From JAKVAV01 sp964635965 (GTDB lineage: Bacteria; Bacteroidota; Bacteroidia; Flavobacteriales_D; Cryomorphaceae): a stretch of 13,456 nucleotides of DNA. Shown in pieces: positions 1-6,799 of the stretch. How positions within the stretch are numbered: the first letter of the stretch is position 1; every line of letters begins with the position of its first letter. The stretch covers positions 1 through 13,456 of the forward strand of contig CAZWQX010000108.1 in NCBI GenBank assembly GCA_964635965.1, given 5' to 3'. Below the pieces are notes generated by a model. It was given only the letters and a program-made list of their open reading frames with translations. It was not told the origin of the DNA and did no database searches. Made by a program: the position numbers and the translations under genes.

Positions 1-102
1 TTCGCTTGGATTGAGATAATCAGGTGGTGGAAATGTACCCATTATCAGCACCTTACATTTTTCAGGGATGAACCCAACCGGCATGGGATGTCTTTCAATC
101 AA
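1..102 (-). CDS. Uracil-DNA glycosylase-superfamily protein, N-terminal fragment
   Basis: Only the first 34 codons are inside the window; the gene continues past base 1. The translation from a TTG at 102 reads MIERHPMPVGFIPEKCKVLI, then MGTFPPPDY. The pattern HP-x-x-x-x-(F)IPE-x-x-(K)VLI-x-GTFPPP matches, from memory, the N-terminus of uracil-DNA glycosylase-fold proteins common in Bacteroidota, in which the GTFPP/GSFPP loop is the first active-site motif. An in-frame TGA lies at 109-111, so the start must be between 108 and 84. The candidates are the TTG at 102, which keeps the conserved His-Pro, or the ATG at 84, which would delete it; I prefer the TTG. The gene begins 22 bases after the SDR stop on the same strand, so it is probably the last visible member of that operon. 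The function in base excision or nucleotide recognition is inferred from family only. Confidence 0.6.
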   Translation of the reverse strand, partial: MIERHPMPVGFIPEKCKVLIMGTFPPPDYLNPSE

Positions 103-124
103 TGCGATTCATTTTATGCTGGGC

Positions 125-940
125 TCAGGTCACTTGATGCTTTGTAAATCCACCCATAACTTTTTCCATAATTCGAACTTTCGCCCAACGAGGTACCAAT
201 CGTAGATTAAAGACGAGAAATTTGGTTAATCTACCAGGTAACACCGCAGACTTAAGCCCAATTGAAGATAGTATTTCATGGGCGATTGAATCGGCCTTCA
301 TCGCATTGCCCATTTCCAGGTTGGCTCTTGTGGCAAACCCGCTGTTAACGGGGCCAGGTGATGCGGTTAATACATCAATTCCTTCTTCCTTTAATTCCAC
401 AGCTAGCCCTTCTCCCAAGGACTGAACATATGCTTTGGTAGCTGCATAATGAGCTGCATTTGGCACTCCTTGAAAACCGACCATTGAACTTAAGAATACT
501 ATTGCCCCTCTCCTAGATTCGTTTTTCATACTCTGAGTGTAGTGATGAGCCATTATGAGCACCGCTTTGCAATTGAGTTCTAACATATTTAGTTCCGAGG
601 TCAGTTCTGACGTTAGAAATGATCCGGAAGTCCCATATCCCGCATTGAGAATAACAATTCCGATTGGTAAATGCTCTGTTTCATTCAAAAGCGATTCGAC
701 TTCTTCAAGGTTGGATAAATCCCCCGTAACCGGAACCACTTCAATTCCATATCTGTCGAACAAATCAACGCTTAAATCATTGAGCAGTTTTTCTCTTCTG
801 CCTGTGATCACCAAGTTGAATTTTCCAGCTGCCAACTGAATGGCCATTTCCCTTCCGATTCCTGAGGTCGCGCCTGTAATTAAGGCCCAGTTTCCGTATT
901 TCCTTTTGAGACAATCAAGCGTCTTTTTTGATAGGTTCAT
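125..940 (-). CDS. SDR family NADP(H)-dependent oxidoreductase
   Basis: A 271-residue classical short-chain dehydrogenase/reductase, probably cytosolic. The nucleotide-binding glycine motif TGATSGIG is at residues 22-29. Arg48-Arg49 follow the second strand (TGRRE) and point to NADP(H) rather than NAD(H). The structural NAG motif is at 99-101. The catalytic set is Asn123, Ser152, Tyr165 and Lys169 (YAATK). Overall spacing matches the family of roughly 250-270 residues. The C-terminal tail (about 225-268) is basic and moderately hydrophobic (KFLVFNLRLVPRWAKVRIM), as in SDRs that sit against membranes and act on lipid-like substrates; the substrate itself cannot be read from the sequence. The ATG at 938-940 overlaps the stop of the SRPBCC gene by four bases (ATGA), so the two are very likely translationally coupled. 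Confidence 0.9.
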   Translation of the reverse strand: MNLSKKTLDCLKRKYGNWALITGATSGIGREMAIQLAAGKFNLVITGRREKLLNDLSVDLFDRYGIEVVPVTGDLSNLEEVESLLNETEHLPIGIVILNAGYGTSGSFLTSELTSELNMLELNCKAVLIMAHHYTQSMKNESRRGAIVFLSSMVGFQGVPNAAHYAATKAYVQSLGEGLAVELKEEGIDVLTASPGPVNSGFATRANLEMGNAMKADSIAHEILSSIGLKSAVLPGRLTKFLVFNLRLVPRWAKVRIMEKVMGGFTKHQVT

Positions 941-1590
941 GAGTTTTTGTTTTCAGCTTTGTTCTTAATTGCCAGTAACCATTCATCGTGTAGTTTCCTT
1001 AGTTTGTTAGGGATGAATATTTTTTCCATTCCTGCCAAGAATCCATGTTGTGATTCACTTGTTATAAGTGTACATCCTGAATCATTAGGAATAATGAGCC
1101 AGGCATGGTATCCTCGGATATTCTTCTTTTCTGATTCCCAACTTAGTCGAAGTGGTGGGTCAAACTCTCTTATGGATGATTCAAAGTATTGCCCCATTGT
1201 TTTCCAAATGAAAATGCTGCTCGCACTTAATTGAGTGGTATCGCCGGATGTAATTTGTAAATCCTCCGCACCCCTATACCAATTCTCCCAAGTGTTAGCT
1301 TGGACTAGAATATTCCACACCTCACTTGGATTGGCTTCAATTTCAATTTCATTATGAACAAGAAATCGGGAATCTTCCGGTTTGTATTCTTCGGGCCAGT
1401 CGATTCTGGCTGAATTTGGTTGGCTTGCGTCAACCGATTTCTTTACTGAATAACATCCTGTGAATGATATCCCGATAAATACGGTAGCCAGCCACATCAT
1501 AATAGAAATGCGTTTGTGGGAATGTGGGCTTTTTAAATTGTTCGTTTCAGTCCATTCATGAAAATGGTTCTGATTACTTGGTCTCGTCAT
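937..1590 (-). CDS. SRPBCC (START-like) domain lipoprotein
   Basis: A 217-residue protein. Residues 30-46 are a hydrophobic stretch ending in a lipobox (ISFTGC, Cys46), preceded by Lys26-Arg27, so it looks like a lipoprotein with an unusually long N-terminal region. Starting at Met31 would shorten it but remove the positive charges. After a linker, residues 76-210 form an SRPBCC/polyketide-cyclase-like helix-grip domain, recognisable from HNEIEIEANPSEVWNILVQA, then WENWY, the ligand-cavity strands (LRLSWE) and a long C-terminal helix (MEKIFIPNKLRKLHDEWLLAIKN). Such domains bind hydrophobic ligands and are mostly cytosolic; export as a lipoprotein is less usual. Residues after the Cys (YSVKK) lack the acidic surface-export signature, so a periplasm-facing location is inferred. 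It lies 66 bases after the Crp/Fnr gene and overlaps the SDR by ATGA. Ligand unknown. Confidence 0.8.
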   Translation of the reverse strand: MTRPSNQNHFHEWTETNNLKSPHSHKRISIMMWLATVFIGISFTGCYSVKKSVDASQPNSARIDWPEEYKPEDSRFLVHNEIEIEANPSEVWNILVQANTWENWYRGAEDLQITSGDTTQLSASSIFIWKTMGQYFESSIREFDPPLRLSWESEKKNIRGYHAWLIIPNDSGCTLITSESQHGFLAGMEKIFIPNKLRKLHDEWLLAIKNKAENKNS

Positions 1591-1656
1591 GCGTGCTCGT
1601 TTTTTATACGATCACAAAAATGGGAGCAACGGATCCCTCAAAACGATAACAAATGT

Positions 1657-2229
1657 TTAGGAAATGTTCGACCGCTTCAGTCTGCTGAGATGAATTGGAG
1701 TAATCCCCAAGTAAGAAGCAATCATGTGTTGGGGAATTCGGTTGTGAATATTGGGGAAAATATCGTTCATCAGGTCGTACCGCTGAACGGGTGATAATGT
1801 ATACAAGTGTTGTATACGCGTATCCAGATAAATGAAATAATATTCGGCAATGAGTCTGCCAAGCTTTTGACCTTCTTTCATATGTACATAACCCCATTCA
1901 ATCGCTTCACGCGGCATCACCATTACATGGGTTTCTTCCATGGCCTCCAGCTGATATTTTGATTTTTCTTGTGTCAGAAATGCATTGTAGTCGGCAATGA
2001 ATTGATTTTCCATAGCGAAGTGAACCGTGTGTTCTCGCCCTTCGAGATCTGTGATCTTTACTCTTAGTATTCCCTTTTCAATGAAATAGACCTCATCGAT
2101 GAACTTGTCATCGTCACTGAGCAAGGTCTTCTTTTTAAATTTTCGCCGATAACAAAACGACATGAATTTTTCAGCCTCAGTATCTGATAATGAAATCATT
2201 TCCGATATAGCTTCATAGAGATTATTCAT
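1657..2229 (-). CDS. Crp/Fnr family transcriptional regulator
   Basis: A 190-residue regulator of normal length for the short Bacteroidota Crp/Fnr group. Residues 25-115 form a cyclic-nucleotide-binding-like beta roll (KKTLLSDDDKFIDEVYFIEKG, ILRV, the HTVHF strand, then the MENQFIADY and HVMVM strands). Residues 118-145 are the dimerisation helix. Residues 163-187 are the helix-turn-helix (NRIPQHMIASYLGITPIHLS). The phosphate-binding-cassette Arg-Ser/Thr that contacts cAMP in true CRP is not apparent (the region reads DYNAFLTQEKSKYQLEAM), and there are no Fnr-type cluster cysteines, so the signal is unknown. It starts 7 bases after the alpha/beta hydrolase stop and precedes the SRPBCC and SDR genes. 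That suggests it is co-transcribed with, and may regulate, this cluster. I could not identify an operator. Confidence 0.9.
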   Translation of the reverse strand: MNNLYEAISEMISLSDTEAEKFMSFCYRRKFKKKTLLSDDDKFIDEVYFIEKGILRVKITDLEGREHTVHFAMENQFIADYNAFLTQEKSKYQLEAMEETHVMVMPREAIEWGYVHMKEGQKLGRLIAEYYFIYLDTRIQHLYTLSPVQRYDLMNDIFPNIHNRIPQHMIASYLGITPIHLSRLKRSNIS

Positions 2230-2236
2230 GGGTATT

Positions 2237-3394
2237 TTATTTCCTTTTCGCCCGATTTAAATAGAAGTGATCAATGAACGGATCAGTTTTGAAGGGAATT
2301 TCATTATTGTGTGCAGAAATCCATGCTTCCATAAGCTCCAGGTGCAAATGGTATAAATACATCTGTCCTCTCATCATATCTGAATCCGGTTGTGGGAATT
2401 GATCAGACAGGAAACTTCTCAAGTGAAAAGCGCTTGTATAACTCTCATGGCCAAAACCTCCCTTTGCTGATACAAATAGCAGGTCCGTCTTATTTGTTTT
2501 TAGGAAGAATGAAAAGGGTTCGTCCTTCTGGGTATTTGCAATCATTAAAGTGGGTATGGTGAATTTTTGCTTGTCTTCTTTAATTACTTCATACACTTTC
2601 GGCCACATTTCTTTAATATCCTTTGGCTCTTTCCATTCAATAGTGGTTTCCAATGATATGAATCCATCAGCCCATCCATCCTCATAGAGATAGGTCCAAC
2701 CCATCTGAGCTCCCCAGCTGTGACCGATATAAAATAACTTTTGAGATTCTGCTATTTGTTTGGCTAATTGATTAACCGCTTTGATTCTATTCAATTCGAA
2801 TGAGCTGGTTTCTTCTATACCGAACCCTTGATTATCAAAGGGTAAGTGGTAGTTTGCAGAAATAAATATGTAGCCTCTTGATGCAAAGTATTCTGCCATT
2901 AAAAAATTCTCTTCGGCACATCCTAAGGTTCCATGGTGATAAAGAATTACAGGGTATTTTCCTTTGGGTAATTCTTGGCTTCGATAGCTTTTGGTTTTGA
3001 TTTTTTTTATTGCAGCAAGAACATCTTCATTGCTGTATTCGCCGTAGTCAATCGGATTGTATTCAGGGAAGTCTTCCTGAACATTATAGAGGATGAAACT
3101 TCTGTCGGATTCTTCATCCAATCTTTTCTTCACCTTCTCCAATTTTTTTGGCAGATCTAAACTTCGAAAGTCACCAAACTCGAGGCTAATTGAATTGGGT
3201 TTCTCCTCTAGGGGAAACCAAATTTGCAAGAAAATAGGGGTCGATCCGGACCAACCATATTCTTCATAAACCGAAGATTCATCAAAGGTCAACGAATCCG
3301 TAAATCCCACAAAGTAGTTCTCTTGGGCATCTGCAAATCGCAGAATAGACGAGAAAAAGACAATAAGGAAGAAATGAATGGGGCACGGTCTCAT
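2237..3394 (-). CDS. Secreted alpha/beta hydrolase (dienelactone hydrolase/PAF-AH-like)
   Basis: A 385-residue protein with an N-terminal signal peptide (residues 1-23, hydrophobic core FFLIVFFSSIL, likely cleavage after ADA before Gln24). The alpha/beta hydrolase core starts near residue 147: strand YPVILYHHG, with HHGTLG at 153-158 shaping the oxyanion hole; the nucleophile elbow GHSWG at 224-228 (Ser226); a strand TLMIANT at 282-288 followed by acidic Asp291; and the likely catalytic His316 in GFGHE. The arrangement resembles the dienelactone hydrolase and platelet-activating-factor acetylhydrolase-like esterases. The roughly 120 residues before the core are less conserved in my reading. 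It is first in the leftmost minus-strand cluster, 7 bases ahead of the Crp/Fnr gene. The substrate is unknown; an ester of lipid, xenobiotic or carbohydrate origin is possible. Confidence 0.8.
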   Translation of the reverse strand: MRPCPIHFFLIVFFSSILRFADAQENYFVGFTDSLTFDESSVYEEYGWSGSTPIFLQIWFPLEEKPNSISLEFGDFRSLDLPKKLEKVKKRLDEESDRSFILYNVQEDFPEYNPIDYGEYSNEDVLAAIKKIKTKSYRSQELPKGKYPVILYHHGTLGCAEENFLMAEYFASRGYIFISANYHLPFDNQGFGIEETSSFELNRIKAVNQLAKQIAESQKLFYIGHSWGAQMGWTYLYEDGWADGFISLETTIEWKEPKDIKEMWPKVYEVIKEDKQKFTIPTLMIANTQKDEPFSFFLKTNKTDLLFVSAKGGFGHESYTSAFHLRSFLSDQFPQPDSDMMRGQMYLYHLHLELMEAWISAHNNEIPFKTDPFIDHFYLNRAKRK

Positions 3395-3527
3395 CTCCCC
3401 AAAGATCGAATTATCAGCTCATTCTCGACAGATTTTCAATCATTGGATGCTCAATTAACAAGTATTGGTTTGACAGTTCGCCTCCTCTTTTACCACAATT
3501 CCTAACTTTCTCGCAAACAAAATCACC

Positions 3528-4067
3528 GTGAAAGAATCGAAAACTTCGCTTTTTCAAACCTTAGGAACGGGACTGGCGCTGTTGATTAGTGTCATGGCCT
3601 TAATTGTTTCACTCTACGAAGCCAATATTCTCAAAGACCAACAACGTGCCCTTGTCTGGCCTTATTTTGGGGTTGGATCAAATTTCAGCGGAAAAGGCTT
3701 CAGCTTCGTAGCCTCAAATAATGGAACGGGTCCTGCTTTGATCAAGTCTATGGAGGTTATCTATGAAGATTCGGTTTACCCGAGCTTCGAAGATATCTTA
3801 GACAAGATCAAACCTGATCGCGTAATCGGGTATGATCGACTCAGGTTTTCTAACTTGAACAATACGGTAGTGAAACCCGGAGAGGAAAGGGCGATTTTTA
3901 ATATGCCATGGGATGATGAGACCCGCGAAATGGCATCTTTTTTAATGAACACTCGAATTAAGGTCCAGTACTGTTCAGTATTGGGTGACTGTTGGGTTTA
4001 CGATTCAGCAGATGATTCTCATACCGAAGGGACCTTCAAATCGCGGGCAGAATTTCAAAGAAATTAA
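3528..4067 (+). CDS. Uncharacterised single-pass membrane protein
   Basis: A 179-residue protein of no named family that I recognise. Residues 9-31 form one transmembrane helix (LFQTLGTGLALLISVMALIV) after a short charged N-terminus. A conserved-looking junction follows (EANILKDQQRALVWPYF), then a beta-rich soluble domain containing NNGTGPALI and two cysteines, Cys149 and Cys155 (YCSVLGDCW), that could form a disulphide if the domain is periplasmic. The start is a GTG at 3528; the next in-frame ATG (residue 23) would cut the helix, so GTG is preferred. Upstream, TTGGTTTG at 3465-3472 is one base off the Bacteroidota -7 element and is only a weak promoter candidate. It is the only plus-strand gene in the left two thirds of the window, and its stop shares bases with the converging T9SS gene (TTAA, 4064-4067). 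Confidence 0.75.
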   Translation: MKESKTSLFQTLGTGLALLISVMALIVSLYEANILKDQQRALVWPYFGVGSNFSGKGFSFVASNNGTGPALIKSMEVIYEDSVYPSFEDILDKIKPDRVIGYDRLRFSNLNNTVVKPGEERAIFNMPWDDETREMASFLMNTRIKVQYCSVLGDCWVYDSADDSHTEGTFKSRAEFQRN

Positions 4068-5413
4068 AGCGTAGTTCGTACTATTCTATGGTACACGGAA
4101 CGACCTTCAAAGGTCAACAGTTTCAGCAAATAAACACCTGCCGGTAAATCTACTTTCATTCTGGAAGTGAAGTTTCCTTCACTCACTATTCTCCCTGAAT
4201 AGTCTTGAATGATGTAAGAAGTATAGTTTTTGTCCGAAGCAACGTCAAAGCTGTCACTGAATGGATTGGGAAATACGCGTAACGAAAGATCATCCTCAAT
4301 CTGCTCCGTTCCCAAGGGACTGTTTGAAATTCCCGTATATCCATTTCCGAATACACCTCCCCCAATTAGTAGGCGATTATCATCAGTCAGGGCAACTGCC
4401 TCTATATCCTTATCGGGAACACCTCCCGAAAAAGTATTAATCTCACCATTTGAGTATGAAATAATTCCATTGCAGATTTGCGTTTCACCATTTTCAAAAG
4501 CGATTTCTTTTAACCCACCCGCGATTAGCAATTCTCCATTCAATTCTTTCAGGGTATGGACGAAGATGAAGAAAGGAGATACATCGGTGAAGCCGAAATC
4601 AAATGGTTCCCAATCAGTACCGTTCCACTTAGCGATACGATTCATTTCCACACCGTTACTTTCGGTAAAACTGCCACCTGCAATCAGTTCTCCATTGTAA
4701 TTGATCAGAGAATAGACTGTTCCATTGAAACCAGCCCCCACAGCTTCCCATTCAGTACCGTTCCATTTAGCGATTCCGTTTGCCTCAACTTCTCCGGCAA
4801 ATCGGAAGTTTCCGGTAACATACAGGTCGTTTCCCTGAACATATAAAGAATGGGGAAAGAGCAGCGGAAATGAGCCTTGAATATTACCCGTTAGTCCTGC
4901 TCCCATCGGACTCCAGTCGGTTCCGTCCCATTGCATAATGCCGCTTATCTCCTCTTCTCCTACTCGATCAAATTCTCCGCAAGCAACAATGGTACCGTTG
5001 TATTCAATTACATCGTAAATATTTGGCAGATTGGAAAGACCTGAAGCAGTCGTGAGATAAACTCCCTTTCCAAGCTTCTCCAGAGATACCCCGTCGTAAA
5101 CGTAAACCCAGTTTGAGTCGATGCTCTCTTCATACCTTGCTATGTAAAGATCTTCATCAATTACTCTAAACGAATGTCCGGGATCGGTTAAATCAAATTC
5201 TGCCGCTACCCATTGATCATTCTCCCATTTTGCGACATAGTTTATTGACTGATCACAAAGAACATTGAAGAAACCAGTGGCATAAATAGAACCATTGTAC
5301 TCCTCAAATTCAACCACGAAACCATTGGTGAATTCGTCGTTGCAGATTTCTGAAAATTCTTGAGCGTAAGTGTTGTGAAAGGCAAAAATTGCCAGAAGTA
5401 GCATTATTCTCAT
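4064..5413 (-). CDS. T9SS-exported propeller-repeat protein
   Basis: A 449-residue secreted protein. A signal peptide covers residues 1-17 (cleavage near YAQ). Residues 20-365 carry a recurring module of the form 'I-A-K-W-N-G-T-x-W-x-x-(M/V)-G-x-G' followed by 'LY-V-x-G-x-F'. The signature lies at about 59-68, 158-167, 213-222 and 259-268, with a weaker copy at 316-325. Such repeats occur in Kelch/galactose-oxidase-like and Rax2-like beta-propellers. Residues 379-446 are a T9SS type A C-terminal sorting domain: VFPNPFSD, a central YIIQDYSGRIVSEG and the final LPAGVYLLKLLTFEGRS. These features indicate Sec export, then T9SS secretion with cleavage of the tail and cell-surface attachment or release. 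No catalytic motif is visible, so binding or adhesion is a reasonable but unproven role. It ends overlapping the convergent plus-strand gene. Confidence 0.88.
   Translation of the reverse strand: MRIMLLLAIFAFHNTYAQEFSEICNDEFTNGFVVEFEEYNGSIYATGFFNVLCDQSINYVAKWENDQWVAAEFDLTDPGHSFRVIDEDLYIARYEESIDSNWVYVYDGVSLEKLGKGVYLTTASGLSNLPNIYDVIEYNGTIVACGEFDRVGEEEISGIMQWDGTDWSPMGAGLTGNIQGSFPLLFPHSLYVQGNDLYVTGNFRFAGEVEANGIAKWNGTEWEAVGAGFNGTVYSLINYNGELIAGGSFTESNGVEMNRIAKWNGTDWEPFDFGFTDVSPFFIFVHTLKELNGELLIAGGLKEIAFENGETQICNGIISYSNGEINTFSGGVPDKDIEAVALTDDNRLLIGGGVFGNGYTGISNSPLGTEQIEDDLSLRVFPNPFSDSFDVASDKNYTSYIIQDYSGRIVSEGNFTSRMKVDLPAGVYLLKLLTFEGRSVYHRIVRTTL
4607..4774. repeat. Near-identical 30-base direct repeat pair within the propeller gene
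   Basis: Bases 4607-4636 and 4745-4774 are the same 30-base segment with two mismatches, offset by 138 bases (exactly 46 codons). They encode the repeat units IAKWNGTDW (residues 260-268) and IAKWNGTEW (214-222). One mismatch is synonymous, while the other gives Asp versus Glu. This nucleotide-level identity is stronger than protein constraint alone requires, which suggests a fairly recent internal duplication or conversion of a propeller module. Confidence 0.75.
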
Positions 5414-5546
5414 CGGGTGTAAGGCTTTAATTAACGTCAGCCAATGTGCGAAATATTCTTTATCAGCTCAATTTGATCAGCCCAAAAAAACTCCGAAAGT
5501 TTACATATCCAAACGCTGTGACGGCAGAAGATCAAACTTCTTTTCA

Positions 5547-6008
5547 CTAGTTCACATCAACGACGAATATCCAGAAATACCAAATCATTGCAATGGTGAT
5601 GAAACTGAGAAATAAGCTTAGTCGACCTACTTTCTTGGTGCGAAGGAAACCCGCTAATCCAACCGAGATCAATAATAAGTTTAACCCAAATAAGAGCGAC
5701 ATAGACGACCAAGCGAGAGCTGATTGCAGCTCTGGTACAGATGCGATGAGGTTGGTATTCGAATCTGTATCTGAAAGATTCGTACGTTCTGTTAACCAAT
5801 ACGCGCCGGAAATACTCGTTAGGGTGCTGATTATTAATGAAAATGACGCTAAAGATGAAAGGATAACACAGGCGTTGAGAAGCTTTTGCTTTTTCCTGTC
5901 TTGCAGTTGAAGCAGACCAATTAAGAAAGTGATGGAAAAACCACCCAGTAAAGCCGTGAGAAAGGATATCTGCTTAAAGAGGTCTATGGACGTTTGATAA
6001 GCAATCAT
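5547..6008 (-). CDS. Uncharacterised four-helix membrane protein
   Basis: A 153-residue hydrophobic protein with four predicted transmembrane segments: about 14-34, 44-64, 98-122 and 129-150. The 34-44 loop is basic (QLQDRKKQK), as is the short 123-129 loop (RTKKVGR), which by the positive-inside rule places both termini and these loops relative to the cytosol. The 68-96 loop is polar and acidic and would be on the outside. I recognise no named family or catalytic motif. The start is an ATG (6006-6008) five bases after the methyltransferase stop, so it is probably co-transcribed with that gene. The 133 bases after its stop, up to the T9SS gene, hold only a weak 5-bp inverted repeat (5526-5541). 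Confidence 0.7.
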   Translation of the reverse strand: MIAYQTSIDLFKQISFLTALLGGFSITFLIGLLQLQDRKKQKLLNACVILSSLASFSLIISTLTSISGAYWLTERTNLSDTDSNTNLIASVPELQSALAWSSMSLLFGLNLLLISVGLAGFLRTKKVGRLSLFLSFITIAMIWYFWIFVVDVN

Positions 6009-6013
6009 GGTGC

Positions 6014-6763
6014 TTAGTTCTTTCTGGCAATATAAAATCCATAACTATAATACTCCGAATACTTCTCAAAGAAGGCCATCTCATCTCGGTGCTCTTTTAC
6101 AACGTTTACGGCTAATTCTGAATGGGCATGTCTTTCCAAGAATTCGGGAATTTGCTTTTCAAGTGGGCGGTAGTAGTTGTCTAGCCAACTCGAAGGTTTC
6201 AAATTGAAATACCCCACCAGATTGTATCCACTTTTCTCTAACTCCTGTATTTTTTGGGAAGCGGTCCCCATGTGTGCATATTGATCTGCCCAAAATGCTT
6301 CCACTTCATTAGGTCGTTCGTTGGTAATCCAAGTTATTTCGGTTACAGCTAAATATCCACCCTTCTTAAGGTAATGATTCCATGCCTTGATTCCTTTTTC
6401 GAATCCCATGATGTAAACCGCCCCTTCAGATAGTATGAGATCAAGACTCTCTTTTTGAAATGGAAGTCGATCCATTGAACCGGCATGTGTGATTATTCGG
6501 TCAGAAATCCCCACTTCTATTGCTCTGGTTTCGAGTTCTTCTAAGAATTGGGGGAAGAGATCAACAGCCGTAATTTTGCCACCGATTTGACCGGCGAGGG
6601 TTAAGGTTTGACCTCCGGTACCGCATCCAATATCAGCTGTATTTAGCTCAGTATTATTGTGAAAATCCACAAAAGATAAGGCCCTAATTGTATCTTCTTG
6701 GCTTCCCGGTCCTTGTCTATTGGTATGTCGATGGAGATCGACCAATAGTTCCATTTCGTTCAT
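6014..6763 (-). CDS. Class I SAM-dependent methyltransferase
   Basis: A 249-residue Rossmann-fold methyltransferase. Motif I (ADIGCGTGG, residues 43-51) binds S-adenosylmethionine. The acidic residue ending strand 2 is Asp68 (AVDLFP). Motif III/IV spans GSMDRLPFQKESLDLILSEG (95-114), and YLKKGGYLAVTE follows at 131-142. The N-terminal RQGPGS (residues 16-21) and the PF-x-x-x-x-LDLI-x-SEGA segment strongly resemble, from memory, a Bacteroidota group of structural-genomics methyltransferases (for example a Bacteroides thetaiotaomicron protein of similar length) whose substrate has not been assigned. The residues after 145 (TNERPNEVEAFW and HYGY-like SEYYSYGFYIARK end) belong to the same group. 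It sits 36 bases downstream of the small lipoprotein gene and 5 bases ahead of the four-helix membrane protein. The substrate is unknown; probably a small molecule. Confidence 0.88.
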   Translation of the reverse strand: MNEMELLVDLHRHTNRQGPGSQEDTIRALSFVDFHNNTELNTADIGCGTGGQTLTLAGQIGGKITAVDLFPQFLEELETRAIEVGISDRIITHAGSMDRLPFQKESLDLILSEGAVYIMGFEKGIKAWNHYLKKGGYLAVTEITWITNERPNEVEAFWADQYAHMGTASQKIQELEKSGYNLVGYFNLKPSSWLDNYYRPLEKQIPEFLERHAHSELAVNVVKEHRDEMAFFEKYSEYYSYGFYIARKN

Positions 6764-6799
6764 AGGTGTAAAGATTTACGGTGATTAGTTTTACACAGT

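Noticed and set aside
1604..1897. Alternative minus-strand frame overlapping the end of the Crp/Fnr gene
   Set aside because: The Crp/Fnr helix-turn-helix is intact in the other frame and ends at a normal family position, so this is a shadow frame, not a frameshifted extension.
3465..3472. TTGGTTTG as a promoter for the plus-strand orphan gene
   Set aside because: It has one mismatch to TAnnTTTG and only a poor -33 partner (TTGG at 3443-3446); too weak to list as a feature.
4230..4700. Long plus-strand open frame (156 codons) opposite the T9SS gene
   Set aside because: It is fully inside the well-supported minus-strand gene, has no recognisable domain, and is a by-product of that gene's codon and repeat composition.
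5526..5541. Inverted repeat AGAAG-(6)-CTTCT followed by TTTT on the plus strand, after the four-helix protein gene
   Set aside because: The stem is only 5 bp and AT-rich. The T-run is on the plus strand where no gene ends, and on the transcribed minus strand it is followed by GC-rich sequence, so it is not a convincing terminator.
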